A stretch of 6,998 nucleotides of DNA from PBB1 sp031380885 (GTDB lineage: Bacteria > Pseudomonadota > Gammaproteobacteria > Burkholderiales > Burkholderiaceae_C): contig JANMXL010000108.1 in the NCBI GenBank assembly GCA_031380885.1, forward strand, positions 1 through 6,998, written 5' to 3'. Positions 1-5,622 of this stretch are shown one piece after another. The first letter of the stretch is position 1; each line of letters opens with the position of its first letter. The position numbers were made by a program, and so were the translations under genes. The notes under the pieces were generated by a model. The model was not told the DNA's origin and did no database searches. It saw nothing but the letters and a program-made list of their open reading frames with translations.

Positions 1-227
1 CCGCTGATGGTGAAGCCCTGTTCGTACAGCAGCCCGCGGATGCGGCGGATCAGCAGCACCTCGTGGTGCTGGTAGTAGCGGCGGTTGCCGCGCCGTTTCA
101 TCGGCTTGAGCTGGGTGAATTCCTGCTCCCAGTAGCGCAAAACATAAGGTTTCACGCCGCACAGATCGCTCACCTCACCGATGGTGAAGTAGCGTTTGGC
201 AGGGATGTCAGGTAGGGAATTCTCCAT
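1..227 (-). CDS. MerR-family transcriptional regulator, N-terminal part (3' end off the window)
   Basis: Only the first 75 codons are present; the frame is still open at the left edge. The visible protein begins MENSLPDIPAKRYFTIGEV and forms a winged helix-turn-helix of the MerR/MlrA type: YFTIGEVSDLCGV (residues 13-25) as the first helix pair, then YVLRYWEQEF (28-37), the basic wing KRRGNRRYY (44-52), and VLLIRRIRGLLYEQGFTI (57-74). These are the DNA-contact elements; the dimerisation and effector part is missing. The ATG at 225-227 is the only possible start, because a TGA lies in frame directly before it. No Shine-Dalgarno sequence is visible in the 33 bases after ihfA. A MerR-like gene directly after ihfA is a recurring arrangement in pseudomonads and Burkholderiales. 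No sensor cysteines appear in this part, so a metal-sensing role cannot be judged. The family is secure; target and ligand are unknown. Confidence 0.9.
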   Translation of the reverse strand, partial: MENSLPDIPAKRYFTIGEVSDLCGVKPYVLRYWEQEFTQLKPMKRRGNRRYYQHHEVLLIRRIRGLLYEQGFTIS

Positions 228-230
228 TCA

Positions 231-243
231 AATCAATAACATG
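231..243 (+). promoter_or_regulatory. possible IHF-binding site between ihfA and the merR-like gene
   Basis: The plus strand reads AATCAATAACATG. This fits the IHF consensus WATCAANNNNTTR at eight of nine defined positions; the first T of TTR is an A. It lies in an AT-rich pocket between the gene for an IHF subunit and the regulator. IHF autoregulates its own genes in E. coli, so a site here could be meaningful, but such a short degenerate motif can occur by chance. Confidence 0.2.
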
Positions 244-260
244 GGGAGGGATCGAAGACT

Positions 261-623
261 CTACTCGAAGCTGTCTCCGGGCGCTGTGTCGCCTTGCACG
301 ACATCCTTCAATTTGTGACTGGCGTGGAAGGTGACCACGTTGCGCGCCTTGATCGGAATGGTTTCGCCGGTGCGCGGGTTGCGGCCGGGGCGCGGTGCCT
401 TGCGGCGGATGTTGAAGTTGCCGAAGCCCGACATCTTCACGTCGCGGCCGGTGACCAGCGCGGCCTGGATGAGGTCGAAGAAGGCCTCGACCATGTCCTT
501 CGACTCGCGTTTGTTCAGGCCCAGGCGCTCAAACAGCAGGTCGGCCAGTTCGGCCTTGGTCAGGGTGGGCGCCTCGAGGCTGGACAGCATCATGGCGGGC
601 GTCGAATCGTCGTTCATCGTCAT
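261..623 (-). CDS. ihfA: integration host factor subunit alpha
   Basis: This is the alpha subunit of the heterodimeric nucleoid protein IHF, which bends DNA sharply at specific sites and assists recombination, replication and sigma-54 transcription. The 120-residue protein carries the whole HU/IHF fold: LTKAELADLLFERLGLNKRE (21-40) for the first helices, VKMSGFGNF (62-70), and the DNA-gripping beta arm around RPGRNPRTGETIPIKAR (78-94), whose Pro83 corresponds to the DNA-intercalating proline. RNPRTGE and VVTFHAS favour the alpha over the beta subunit. A tail of about 20 residues precedes the usual start of the fold, which I recall as common in Burkholderiales. Three starts compete: GTG at 626, ATG at 623 and ATG at 617. 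I chose 623 because it forms TGATG with the pheT stop, the classic arrangement for translational coupling. The last ten residues are an acidic tail of no clear function. Confidence 0.95.
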   Translation of the reverse strand: MTMNDDSTPAMMLSSLEAPTLTKAELADLLFERLGLNKRESKDMVEAFFDLIQAALVTGRDVKMSGFGNFNIRRKAPRPGRNPRTGETIPIKARNVVTFHASHKLKDVVQGDTAPGDSFE

Positions 624-3058
624 CACCCGCGCAGCCGCACGCCGAGGCGCGTGCGCAATGTTTCGAGCACCCCGGCGACTGCAGCGTCGATGCGCTCGTC
701 GGTCAGCGTGGCTTCATCGTCTCTCAGCTCCAGGCGCACCGCCAGGCTGCGCTCGGTGCTAGTCGTGCTGCCGGCAGCGACCGGCGGCCGGAACACGTCG
801 AACAGGTTCGCCGAGCGGATCAAGCTGCCAGGAGCTCGTTCGAGGATGGCCTGCATCAAGGCGTCATGCGTGACGGCTTCATCGGCCATCACCGCAATAT
901 CGCGCCACGCCGATTGATGCTTCGGCAGCGGCACGAACGCGGGTACGGTGGTGTGCAGCAACGCAGCGAGATCGATCTCAAACACCACCGGCGCGCTGTT
1001 CAATTCATACGCCTGGCGCCAGCGCGGGTGCAACTCGCCGATGTGGCCGACCAAGACACCATCGATCTCGATGCGAGCACTGCGGCCAGGATGCAGCGCC
1101 GGGTGCTCGCACACCGCAAAGCTGACGGTGCGCGGCGAGAACAGCGCCTGCACATCGCCCTTCACGTCGAAGAAGTCGACCGCACGTTCCTTGCTGCCCC
1201 ACTGCGGGGCATCGACCGGCCCATAGGCCAGACCGGCCACGCGCATCGGCTGCGCGACACCTGCCACGTCCAGCGGCCCGTCGGTAGCGTTCGCATCGCG
1301 GCGGAACACGCGGCCGATTTCGAACAGCCGCACGCGCGGCGCCTTGCGCGTGAGGTTGTGGCGCAGCGTGTTGACCAGGCTGCCGATCAGGCTGGAGCGC
1401 ATCACCGACAGCGGGCTGGCGATCGGGTTCAGCACGCGGATCGGGTCGGGGTTGCCGGCCAGTTCGTGCTCCCAGCGCGCTTCGACGAAGCTGAAATTGA
1501 TGGTTTCGAAGTAGTCGAGTGCGGCCAGGCGGTGGCGCACCGCATGCGGCGAGCGCTGCGCTTCGGGCCGCACGCGGGCGGTGATCGGCGCGCGCGGTGC
1601 GGTGTCGGGCAGGCTGTTGAAACCGATGACGCGGATCACTTCCTCGATCAGGTCTTCCTCGATCTGCAGGTCGAAGCGCCAGCTCGGCGGTGTGACCGTC
1701 AGCACGCCGGGCGTTTCGCTGAAGACCAGGCCGAGCCGCTGCATCACGCCCGCGCACTGCGTCTGTGTGACCGGCATGCCGATGACTTTCGCCGCGCGGT
1801 CGACGCGCAGCGTCACCGGCTTGGCTTCGGGCAACGCCAGCACCTGATCGTCGATCGGGCCGCACACGGTGTCGGGCGTGCCACAGATGTCGATGATCAA
1901 CTGCGTCAGCCGCTCGATGTGCTCCACCGTCGTGGCTGGGTCGACACCCCGCTCGAAGCGGTGGCCCGCGTCGGTCGAGAAGTTGTAGCGGCGCGATCGG
2001 CCAGCCACCGCTTCGGGCCACCAGAACGCGGCTTCGACGTAGATGTTGCGCGTGTCGTCAGATACCGCGGTGGCGTCGCCGCCCATGATGCCGGCGAGTG
2101 ACTCCACAGCGTGGTCATCCGCGATCACACCGACCTTGGCATCGACTTCCACTGTGCTGCCGTTCAGCAGCTTCAGCGTCTCGCCCGACCGGCCCCAGCG
2201 CACCTGGAGGCCGCCGTGGATCTTGTCGAGGTCAAAGATGTGGGAAGGCCGGCCGAACTCGAACATCACGTAGTTCGAAATGTCGACCAGCGGGCTGACC
2301 GAGCGTTGACCGCAGCGCGCGAGGCGGTCGACCATCCACGCAGGCGTGGTCGCCTTCGGGTTGACCTGGCGCACGATGCGGCCGGTGAAACGGCCGCACA
2401 GATCACTCGCTTCCACCGTGACCTTCAGCGTGTCGGCCGAACCCACGCGGGCTGATGGAAACGTCGGCTGCAGCAGCGGCGCGCCCGTCAGCGCGGCCAC
2501 CTCGCGCGCAACGCCGAACACGCTGAGCACATGGCCGAGGTTCGGCGTCAGCTTCAGCGTGAACAGCGTGTCGTCGAGCAGCAGGTGATCACGCAGGCTG
2601 GCGCCGACGGTCGCGTCGGCCGCCAAGACCAGCAAGCCGCCATGCTCGTCAGACAGCTTCAGCTCGCGCGCCGAGCAAAGCATGCCCTGGCTTTCGACGC
2701 CGCGCAGCTTGCCGAGCTTGATGCGGAAGGGCTCGGTACTCACCTTCTCGTCGGCCGGCGGCAGTTCAGCGCCGACGGTGGCGCACGGCACCTTGATGCC
2801 GACGCGCACGTTCGGCGCACCGCAGACGATGTTCAACGGTGCAGCAGCACCCACATCGACCTGGCAGACATTCAGCCGATCGGCATCAGGGTGGCGCTCA
2901 ACGGCCAGCACCAGGCCGACCACCACGCCACTGAACGGCGGCGCGGCCGGGCGCAGCTCTTCGACCTCCATGCCGGCCATCGTCAGCAGATCGGCCAGCT
3001 CGGCGGTGTTCAGGGGCGGGTTGCAGAACTCTCGCAACCACGACTCGGGGAATTGCAT
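623..3058 (-). CDS. pheT: phenylalanyl-tRNA synthetase beta subunit
   Basis: This is the large subunit of the cytoplasmic alpha2-beta2 enzyme that charges tRNA-Phe; beta recognises the tRNA and hydrolyses mischarged Tyr-tRNA-Phe. At 811 residues it is slightly longer than the E. coli protein. Domain order is canonical: an OB-fold tRNA-binding domain at about 39-153 (VERHPDADRLNVCQVDVG, IVCGAPNVRVG); the B3/4 editing domain at about 215-390, with AGIMGG (322-327) and TDAGHRFERGVDP (362-374); B5 at about 413-484 (VTPPSWRFDLQIEEDLIEEV); a catalytic-like core without catalytic residues at about 495-700; and a C-terminal ferredoxin-like anticodon-binding domain at about 711-811 (QSAWRDIAV, DVFRPP, ending RTRLGVRLRG). 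The ATG at 3058 follows an AAGG ribosome-binding site eight bases upstream, 22 bases after the pheS stop. Its TGA overlaps the ihfA ATG by one base. No frameshift or missing domain is seen. Confidence 0.98.
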   Translation of the reverse strand: MQFPESWLREFCNPPLNTAELADLLTMAGMEVEELRPAAPPFSGVVVGLVLAVERHPDADRLNVCQVDVGAAAPLNIVCGAPNVRVGIKVPCATVGAELPPADEKVSTEPFRIKLGKLRGVESQGMLCSARELKLSDEHGGLLVLAADATVGASLRDHLLLDDTLFTLKLTPNLGHVLSVFGVAREVAALTGAPLLQPTFPSARVGSADTLKVTVEASDLCGRFTGRIVRQVNPKATTPAWMVDRLARCGQRSVSPLVDISNYVMFEFGRPSHIFDLDKIHGGLQVRWGRSGETLKLLNGSTVEVDAKVGVIADDHAVESLAGIMGGDATAVSDDTRNIYVEAAFWWPEAVAGRSRRYNFSTDAGHRFERGVDPATTVEHIERLTQLIIDICGTPDTVCGPIDDQVLALPEAKPVTLRVDRAAKVIGMPVTQTQCAGVMQRLGLVFSETPGVLTVTPPSWRFDLQIEEDLIEEVIRVIGFNSLPDTAPRAPITARVRPEAQRSPHAVRHRLAALDYFETINFSFVEARWEHELAGNPDPIRVLNPIASPLSVMRSSLIGSLVNTLRHNLTRKAPRVRLFEIGRVFRRDANATDGPLDVAGVAQPMRVAGLAYGPVDAPQWGSKERAVDFFDVKGDVQALFSPRTVSFAVCEHPALHPGRSARIEIDGVLVGHIGELHPRWRQAYELNSAPVVFEIDLAALLHTTVPAFVPLPKHQSAWRDIAVMADEAVTHDALMQAILERAPGSLIRSANLFDVFRPPVAAGSTTSTERSLAVRLELRDDEATLTDERIDAAVAGVLETLRTRLGVRLRG

Positions 3059-3080
3059 CGCGTGAACCTTGGGTGTGGGC

Positions 3081-4124
3081 TTACTTGAATTGCGACAGGA
3101 AGCGCAGGTCGCCGTCGAAGAACAGGCGCAGGTCGTTGACGCCGTAGCGCAGCATCGTCAACCGGTCCGGGCCCATGCCAAAGGCGAAGCCGATGTAGCG
3201 CTCCGGGTCGAGCCCGTAATTGCGCACGACGTTCGGGTGCACCTGGCCCGAGCCGGCCACTTCGAGCCAGCGGCCTTTCAGCGGCCCGCTGGCGAAAGCG
3301 ATATCGACCTCGGCCGACGGCTCGGTGAACGGGAAAAACGACGGGCGGAAACGCAGCTGCAGGTCATCGGTCTCGAAGAAGGTGCGAAAGAAATCGGTGA
3401 AGACGACCTTCAGGTCCTTGAAGCTGACGTTCTCGCCGATCCACAGGCCTTCGCACTGGTGGAACATCGGCGAATGCGTCGCGTCGCTGTCGACGCGGTA
3501 GGTGCGGCCCGGCGCGATCACCCGAATCTCGGGCATCGGGTCGGCGCCGCGGTGCCTCTCGGCGTGAGCGCGGGCATACCTCACCTGCATCGGCGAGGTG
3601 TGCGGGCGCAGGTTCAGCCAGCGGCCTTCGGCGTCTTTCACGTCGACGTAGAAGGTGTCCTGCATCGAGCGCGCGGGGTGGTTCTCAGGGTTGTTCAGCG
3701 CGGTGAAGCTGTACCAGTCGGTTTCGATCTCGGGGCCTTCGGCCACGTCGAAGCCCATCGAAGCGAAGATCGATTCGATGCGCTCCATCGTGCGCGACAC
3801 CGGATGCAGACCGCCGGCGCCACGCTGGCGACCGGGCAGCGTCACATCGAGCGCTTCGGCCTTCAACTGCGCATCGAGCTCGGCATCAGCCAGCGCCTGA
3901 CGGCGTGCAGTCAGCGCTGCTTCGACCTGCTGCTTGGCGGCATTGATCGACGCGCCGCGGGCCTTTTTGTCGTCAGGCGACAGCGCCGCCAGCGCTTTCA
4001 ATTGATCGGTGAGGCGACCGGATTTGCCCAGGTAACGCGCTTTCGCGTTTTCCAGATCGGGCGGTGTGGTGGCCTGCGCGAAGTCGCGCTGCGCATCGTG
4101 CACCAGGGGTTCGAGGTCGTTCAT
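3081..4124 (-). CDS. pheS: phenylalanyl-tRNA synthetase alpha subunit
   Basis: This is the catalytic subunit of phenylalanyl-tRNA synthetase; it activates phenylalanine with ATP and transfers it to tRNA-Phe as a partner of the PheT product. The 347-residue protein has an N-terminal coiled coil (about 1-90) followed by a class II catalytic core. Motif 1 lies around GFDVAEGPEIETDWYSF (124-140), motif 2 around RPHTSPMQVR (173-182) and VIAPGRTYRVDSDATHSPMF (202-221), the substrate loop at FRPSFFPFTEPSAEVD (259-274), and motif 3 at GFAFGMGPDRLTMLRYG (312-328). Ala314 in GFAFG matches the phenylalanine-pocket alanine (Ala294 in E. coli). The frame extends upstream to a GTG at 4172, but that codon lies in a terminator loop and adds residues foreign to the family, so I chose the ATG at 4124, which gives the usual MNDLEPLVHDAQ start. 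No good Shine-Dalgarno sequence precedes it. Confidence 0.97.
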   Translation of the reverse strand: MNDLEPLVHDAQRDFAQATTPPDLENAKARYLGKSGRLTDQLKALAALSPDDKKARGASINAAKQQVEAALTARRQALADAELDAQLKAEALDVTLPGRQRGAGGLHPVSRTMERIESIFASMGFDVAEGPEIETDWYSFTALNNPENHPARSMQDTFYVDVKDAEGRWLNLRPHTSPMQVRYARAHAERHRGADPMPEIRVIAPGRTYRVDSDATHSPMFHQCEGLWIGENVSFKDLKVVFTDFFRTFFETDDLQLRFRPSFFPFTEPSAEVDIAFASGPLKGRWLEVAGSGQVHPNVVRNYGLDPERYIGFAFGMGPDRLTMLRYGVNDLRLFFDGDLRFLSQFK

Positions 4125-4155
4125 CGGATCGAGGTCTGAGGGCTGTCGCAACCGC

Positions 4156-4184
4156 AAAAAAAAGGCCAACACGAGGTCGGCCTT
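4156..4184 (-). terminator. intrinsic terminator / likely pheST attenuator
   Basis: Read on the minus strand, AAGGCCGAC (4184-4176) pairs with GTTGGCCTT (4170-4162) over nine base pairs, one of them G-U, around a five-base CTCGT loop. Eight T residues follow (4163-4156), the first two shared with the stem. This is a textbook rho-independent terminator. It lies about 80 bases after the rplT stop and 31 bases before the pheS ATG. Because pheS has no clear promoter between it and this structure, the hairpin is likely an attenuator that trims read-through into pheST, as at the E. coli pheST operon. The structure is read directly from sequence; the regulatory role is inference. Confidence 0.85.
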
Positions 4185-4231
4185 GAGAGACTTGCCACTG
4201 GGGGAACTGCGTCCACCAGCGTGCCACGCTG

Positions 4232-4251
4232 CCTCAGGCCGAAGCCCGAGG
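4232..4251 (-). promoter_or_regulatory. UUCG-capped hairpin in the rplT-pheS leader
   Basis: The minus strand folds as CCTCGGGC (4251-4244), loop TTCG (4243-4240), GCCTGAGG (4239-4232): eight base pairs including one G-U, closed by the extra-stable C(UUCG)G tetraloop. It starts 14 bases after the rplT stop and has no T-tract, so it is not itself a normal terminator. It may protect the rplT 3' end. Alternatively it may be the first stem of an attenuator, because TCGGCCT (4242-4236) in its loop and 3' arm is exactly complementary to AGGCCGA (4183-4177) in the terminator 5' arm. Confidence 0.6.
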
Positions 4252-4265
4252 ACAGAGCGAAGCGG

Positions 4266-4622
4266 TCAAGCGAGCTGGGCCTTCACCTTCTCGACGATGC
4301 TGCCGAAACCGGCAGGATCGTTCACGGCCATGTCGGCGAGCACCTTGCGGTCGATCTCGATCGACAGCTTCTTCAGGCCGGCCATGAACTTGCTGTAGGT
4401 GACGCCATGGCTGCGGCTGCCGGCGTTGATGCGGGCGATCCACAGATTGCGGAACACGCGCTTCTTGGTGCGGCGGTCGCGGTAGGCGTACTGCCCAGCG
4501 CGCATGACTGCTTGCTTGGCAATGCGGAAGACGTTTTTGCGACGGCCGCGGTAGCCCTTGGCAAGGGCAATGATTTTCTTGTGACGGGCACGGGCGGTTA
4601 CACCACGTTTGACGCGAGGCAT
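4266..4622 (-). CDS. rplT: 50S ribosomal protein bL20
   Basis: bL20 binds 23S rRNA early in assembly of the 50S subunit and, in several bacteria, represses its own operon by binding the mRNA. The 118-residue length is that of the family. The very basic extended N-terminal tail MPRVKRGVTARARHKKII continues into KGYRGRRKNVFRIAKQAV (about 23-40), and the C-terminal globular RNA-binding half includes RNLWIARINAGSRSHGVTYS. The ATG at 4622 follows AAGGAG (4635-4630) with a seven-base spacer, 20 bases after the rpmI stop, so the two ribosomal genes are almost certainly cotranscribed. About 140 non-coding bases separate it from pheS; they hold a UUCG-capped hairpin and the terminator. Nothing unusual is seen in the protein. 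Confidence 0.98.
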   Translation of the reverse strand: MPRVKRGVTARARHKKIIALAKGYRGRRKNVFRIAKQAVMRAGQYAYRDRRTKKRVFRNLWIARINAGSRSHGVTYSKFMAGLKKLSIEIDRKVLADMAVNDPAGFGSIVEKVKAQLA

Positions 4623-4642
4623 GTATTTTCTCCTTCAGTCAA

Positions 4643-4846
4643 TTACAGGCCGGCGAAGGGCAACATCTGCTTGATGCGCCCCTTGTCGGTCTCGTGCACA
4701 GCGGTCGAACCACGCAAGTGGCGTTTGACCTTCGTGGACTTCTTGGTGAGGATGTGGCGCTTGAACGCCTGGCCCCGCTTGACGGTGCCACCCGGGCGAA
4801 CGCGAAATCGCTTCTTCGCGCTGCTCTTGGTCTTCATTTTGGGCAT
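4643..4846 (-). CDS. rpmI: 50S ribosomal protein bL35
   Basis: bL35 is a small, very basic protein of the large ribosomal subunit. The 67-residue product begins MPKMKTKSSAKKRFRV, has the typical Lys/Arg-rich centre (KRGQAFKRHILTKKSTKVKR) and ends RIKQMLPFAGL; family members are about 65 residues. The open frame runs 33 codons further upstream to 4945, but the ATG at 4846 follows AAGGAG (4857-4852) with a five-base spacer and gives the family N-terminus, so the longer reading is rejected. It lies between infC and rplT, as in most bacteria. The 119-base leader in front of it folds strongly and is a candidate site for feedback by L20, which in E. coli represses rpmI and, through coupling, rplT. 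Confidence 0.97.
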   Translation of the reverse strand: MPKMKTKSSAKKRFRVRPGGTVKRGQAFKRHILTKKSTKVKRHLRGSTAVHETDKGRIKQMLPFAGL

Positions 4847-4851
4847 GACTG

Positions 4852-4857
4852 CTCCTT
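4852..4857 (-). promoter_or_regulatory. rpmI ribosome-binding site
   Basis: AAGGAG on the minus strand lies five bases before the rpmI ATG at 4846. It fixes the start of bL35 against the longer in-frame reading. It sits 11 bases downstream of the leader stems, close enough for a structure or bound protein there to block ribosome access. Confidence 0.8.
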
Positions 4858-4868
4858 TTAAGTTGCTG

Positions 4869-4936
4869 CTGCAGGCGCCGGCACGACACGTACCGTCTTG
4901 TAGGCCTGCAGTCGCTTCTGACAACATCCGGGCGAC
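4869..4936 (-). promoter_or_regulatory. structured infC-rpmI leader, candidate L20 translational operator
   Basis: The minus strand contains a perfect eight-base-pair stem, CTGCAGGC (4911-4904) with GCCTGCAG (4876-4869). Inside it is a second stem, CGGTACG (4895-4889) with CGTGCCG (4885-4879), one G-U pair and a TGT loop; an 8/2 internal loop lies between the two. Immediately upstream, GTCGC (4936-4932) can pair with GCGAC (4915-4911), competing for one base and giving a stacked two-hairpin arrangement. An irregular hairpin with a large internal loop just before rpmI is where E. coli L20 binds to repress translation. The pairing is visible; the link to L20 is inference from position and known biology. 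Confidence 0.5.
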
Positions 4937-4965
4937 CAAACCCAAGTGCTGTATTCCTTGCTGTG

Positions 4966-5517
4966 TCAGGACTTTCGTTTCGGTCCCAACACCATGATCA
5001 TCTGACGCCCTTCGAGCTTGGGCATGTTCTCGACCACCGACACATCGGCCAACTCGTCGCGGATGCGCTCCAAAAGCCGCATGCCGATGTCTTGGTGGGT
5101 GATTTCCCGACCGCGATAGCGCAAGGTGACCTTGCCCTTGTCGCCGTCTTCCTCGATGAAGCGGCGCAGGTTGCGCATCTTGATCTGGTAATCGCCTTCG
5201 TCGGTGCCGGGACGGAATTTGACTTCCTTGACCTCGATCACCTTCTGCTTCGATTTGGCTTCCGCCGCTCGCTTTTGCTCTTGGTACTTGAACTTGCCGT
5301 AGTCCATCAGGCGGCAGACCGGGGGCTCGGCGGTGGCGGCGATCTCGACCAGATCGACATCCAACTCGCCTGCCATGCGCAGCGCTTCCAAGGTACTCAC
5401 GATGCCCAAGGGCTCGTTTTCCACACCGTTCAACCGGACTTCAGTCGCCATGATTTCCCGATTAAGCCGGTGCTTGCGCTCGGCATTGGGGGTACGGCGG
5501 TCAGCAAAAGTAGCGAT
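4966..5517 (-). CDS. infC: translation initiation factor IF-3 (AUC start)
   Basis: IF3 binds the 30S subunit, prevents premature joining with 50S and checks the start codon and initiator tRNA. The protein has an N-terminal domain (about 1-85) with RLNREIMATEVRLNGVE and the signature CRLMDYGKFKY (68-78), a Lys/Glu-rich linker helix, and a C-terminal 30S-binding domain (KEVKFRPGTDEGDYQIK, VENMPKLEGRQMIMVLGPK). Starting at the first ATG (5451) gives only 161 residues and removes the conserved start of the N-domain. Upstream the frame is open only to a TGA two codons before an ATC at 5517-5515, and no ATG, GTG, TTG or CTG lies in between. The ATC has AAAGG eight bases before it. I therefore call AUC as the start: 183 residues, the usual family length, beginning M(I)ATFADRRTPNAERKHRL. 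IF3 discriminates against AUU/AUC/AUA starts and thereby represses its own gene, as known for the AUU of E. coli infC. Confidence 0.95.
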   Translation of the reverse strand: MATFADRRTPNAERKHRLNREIMATEVRLNGVENEPLGIVSTLEALRMAGELDVDLVEIAATAEPPVCRLMDYGKFKYQEQKRAAEAKSKQKVIEVKEVKFRPGTDEGDYQIKMRNLRRFIEEDGDKGKVTLRYRGREITHQDIGMRLLERIRDELADVSVVENMPKLEGRQMIMVLGPKRKS

Positions 5518-5525
5518 GGTTCAAA

Positions 5526-5530
5526 CCTTT
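5526..5530 (-). promoter_or_regulatory. infC ribosome-binding site supporting the AUC start
   Basis: AAAGG on the minus strand lies eight bases before the ATC at 5517. It decides the start in a region with no ordinary start codon. The bases around it (CCTT-TGA-AAGG, 5536-5526, and GGTT-TG-AACC) can form short alternative hairpins that would cover it. Confidence 0.6.
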
Positions 5531-5534
5531 CAAA

Positions 5535-5557
5535 GGATTCCAAGGCATGAGGAATCC
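5535..5557 (-). repeat. inverted repeat in the infC leader
   Basis: GGATTCC (5557-5551) and GGAATCC (5541-5535) are perfect reverse complements separated by nine bases, directly before the infC ribosome-binding site. The repeat could form a seven-base-pair mRNA hairpin in the 105-base thrS-infC gap. No T-tract follows, so it is not a terminator. A role in infC translation or RNA processing is possible but unsupported beyond position. Confidence 0.5.
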
Positions 5558-5622
5558 ACACATAAAAAACGCACGCACCGGTCGATCAAAGGGCTTGGCG
5601 CTCCAGCTGAAGGCAGGAGAGA

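Noticed and set aside
242..250. TGGGGAGGG as a ribosome-binding site
   Set aside because: The purine-rich sequence is on the plus strand, where no gene starts; on the minus strand it is pyrimidine-rich and cannot serve merR.
294..917. 207-residue plus-strand frame opposite ihfA and the end of pheT
   Set aside because: It is antisense to two secure genes and its His/Arg/Ala-rich content resembles no family.
866..2101. 411-residue open frame on the plus strand opposite pheT
   Set aside because: It lies wholly antisense to a full, family-typical pheT, is dominated by Arg, Ala, Asp and His as expected for a GC-rich shadow frame, and shows no recognisable domain.
3069..4139. 356-residue open frame on the plus strand opposite pheS
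   Set aside because: It mirrors pheS almost exactly, has low-complexity composition and no known motif; it is a codon-bias shadow.
4125..4172. Extended pheS start at GTG 4172
   Set aside because: The codon sits in the loop of the terminator hairpin, the added residues come from the T-tract and following bases, and the family N-terminus begins at ATG 4124.
4847..4945. Longer rpmI reading from 4945
   Set aside because: The extra 33 residues cover the structured leader and ribosome-binding site and do not belong to bL35.
5449..5451. ATG 5451 as the infC start
   Set aside because: It would delete the conserved first 22 residues of IF3, and the upstream frame is open with family-like sequence and a Shine-Dalgarno placed for the ATC.
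5564..5569. T6 run after GTGCGTGCG in the thrS-infC gap as a terminator
   Set aside because: No stable stem directly precedes the T run on the minus strand.
5559..5589. Promoter-like TTGATC followed by TATGTG or TTTATG in the thrS-infC gap
   Set aside because: The -10 matches are poor (about three of six) and the spacing only works for the weaker one; not enough to call.
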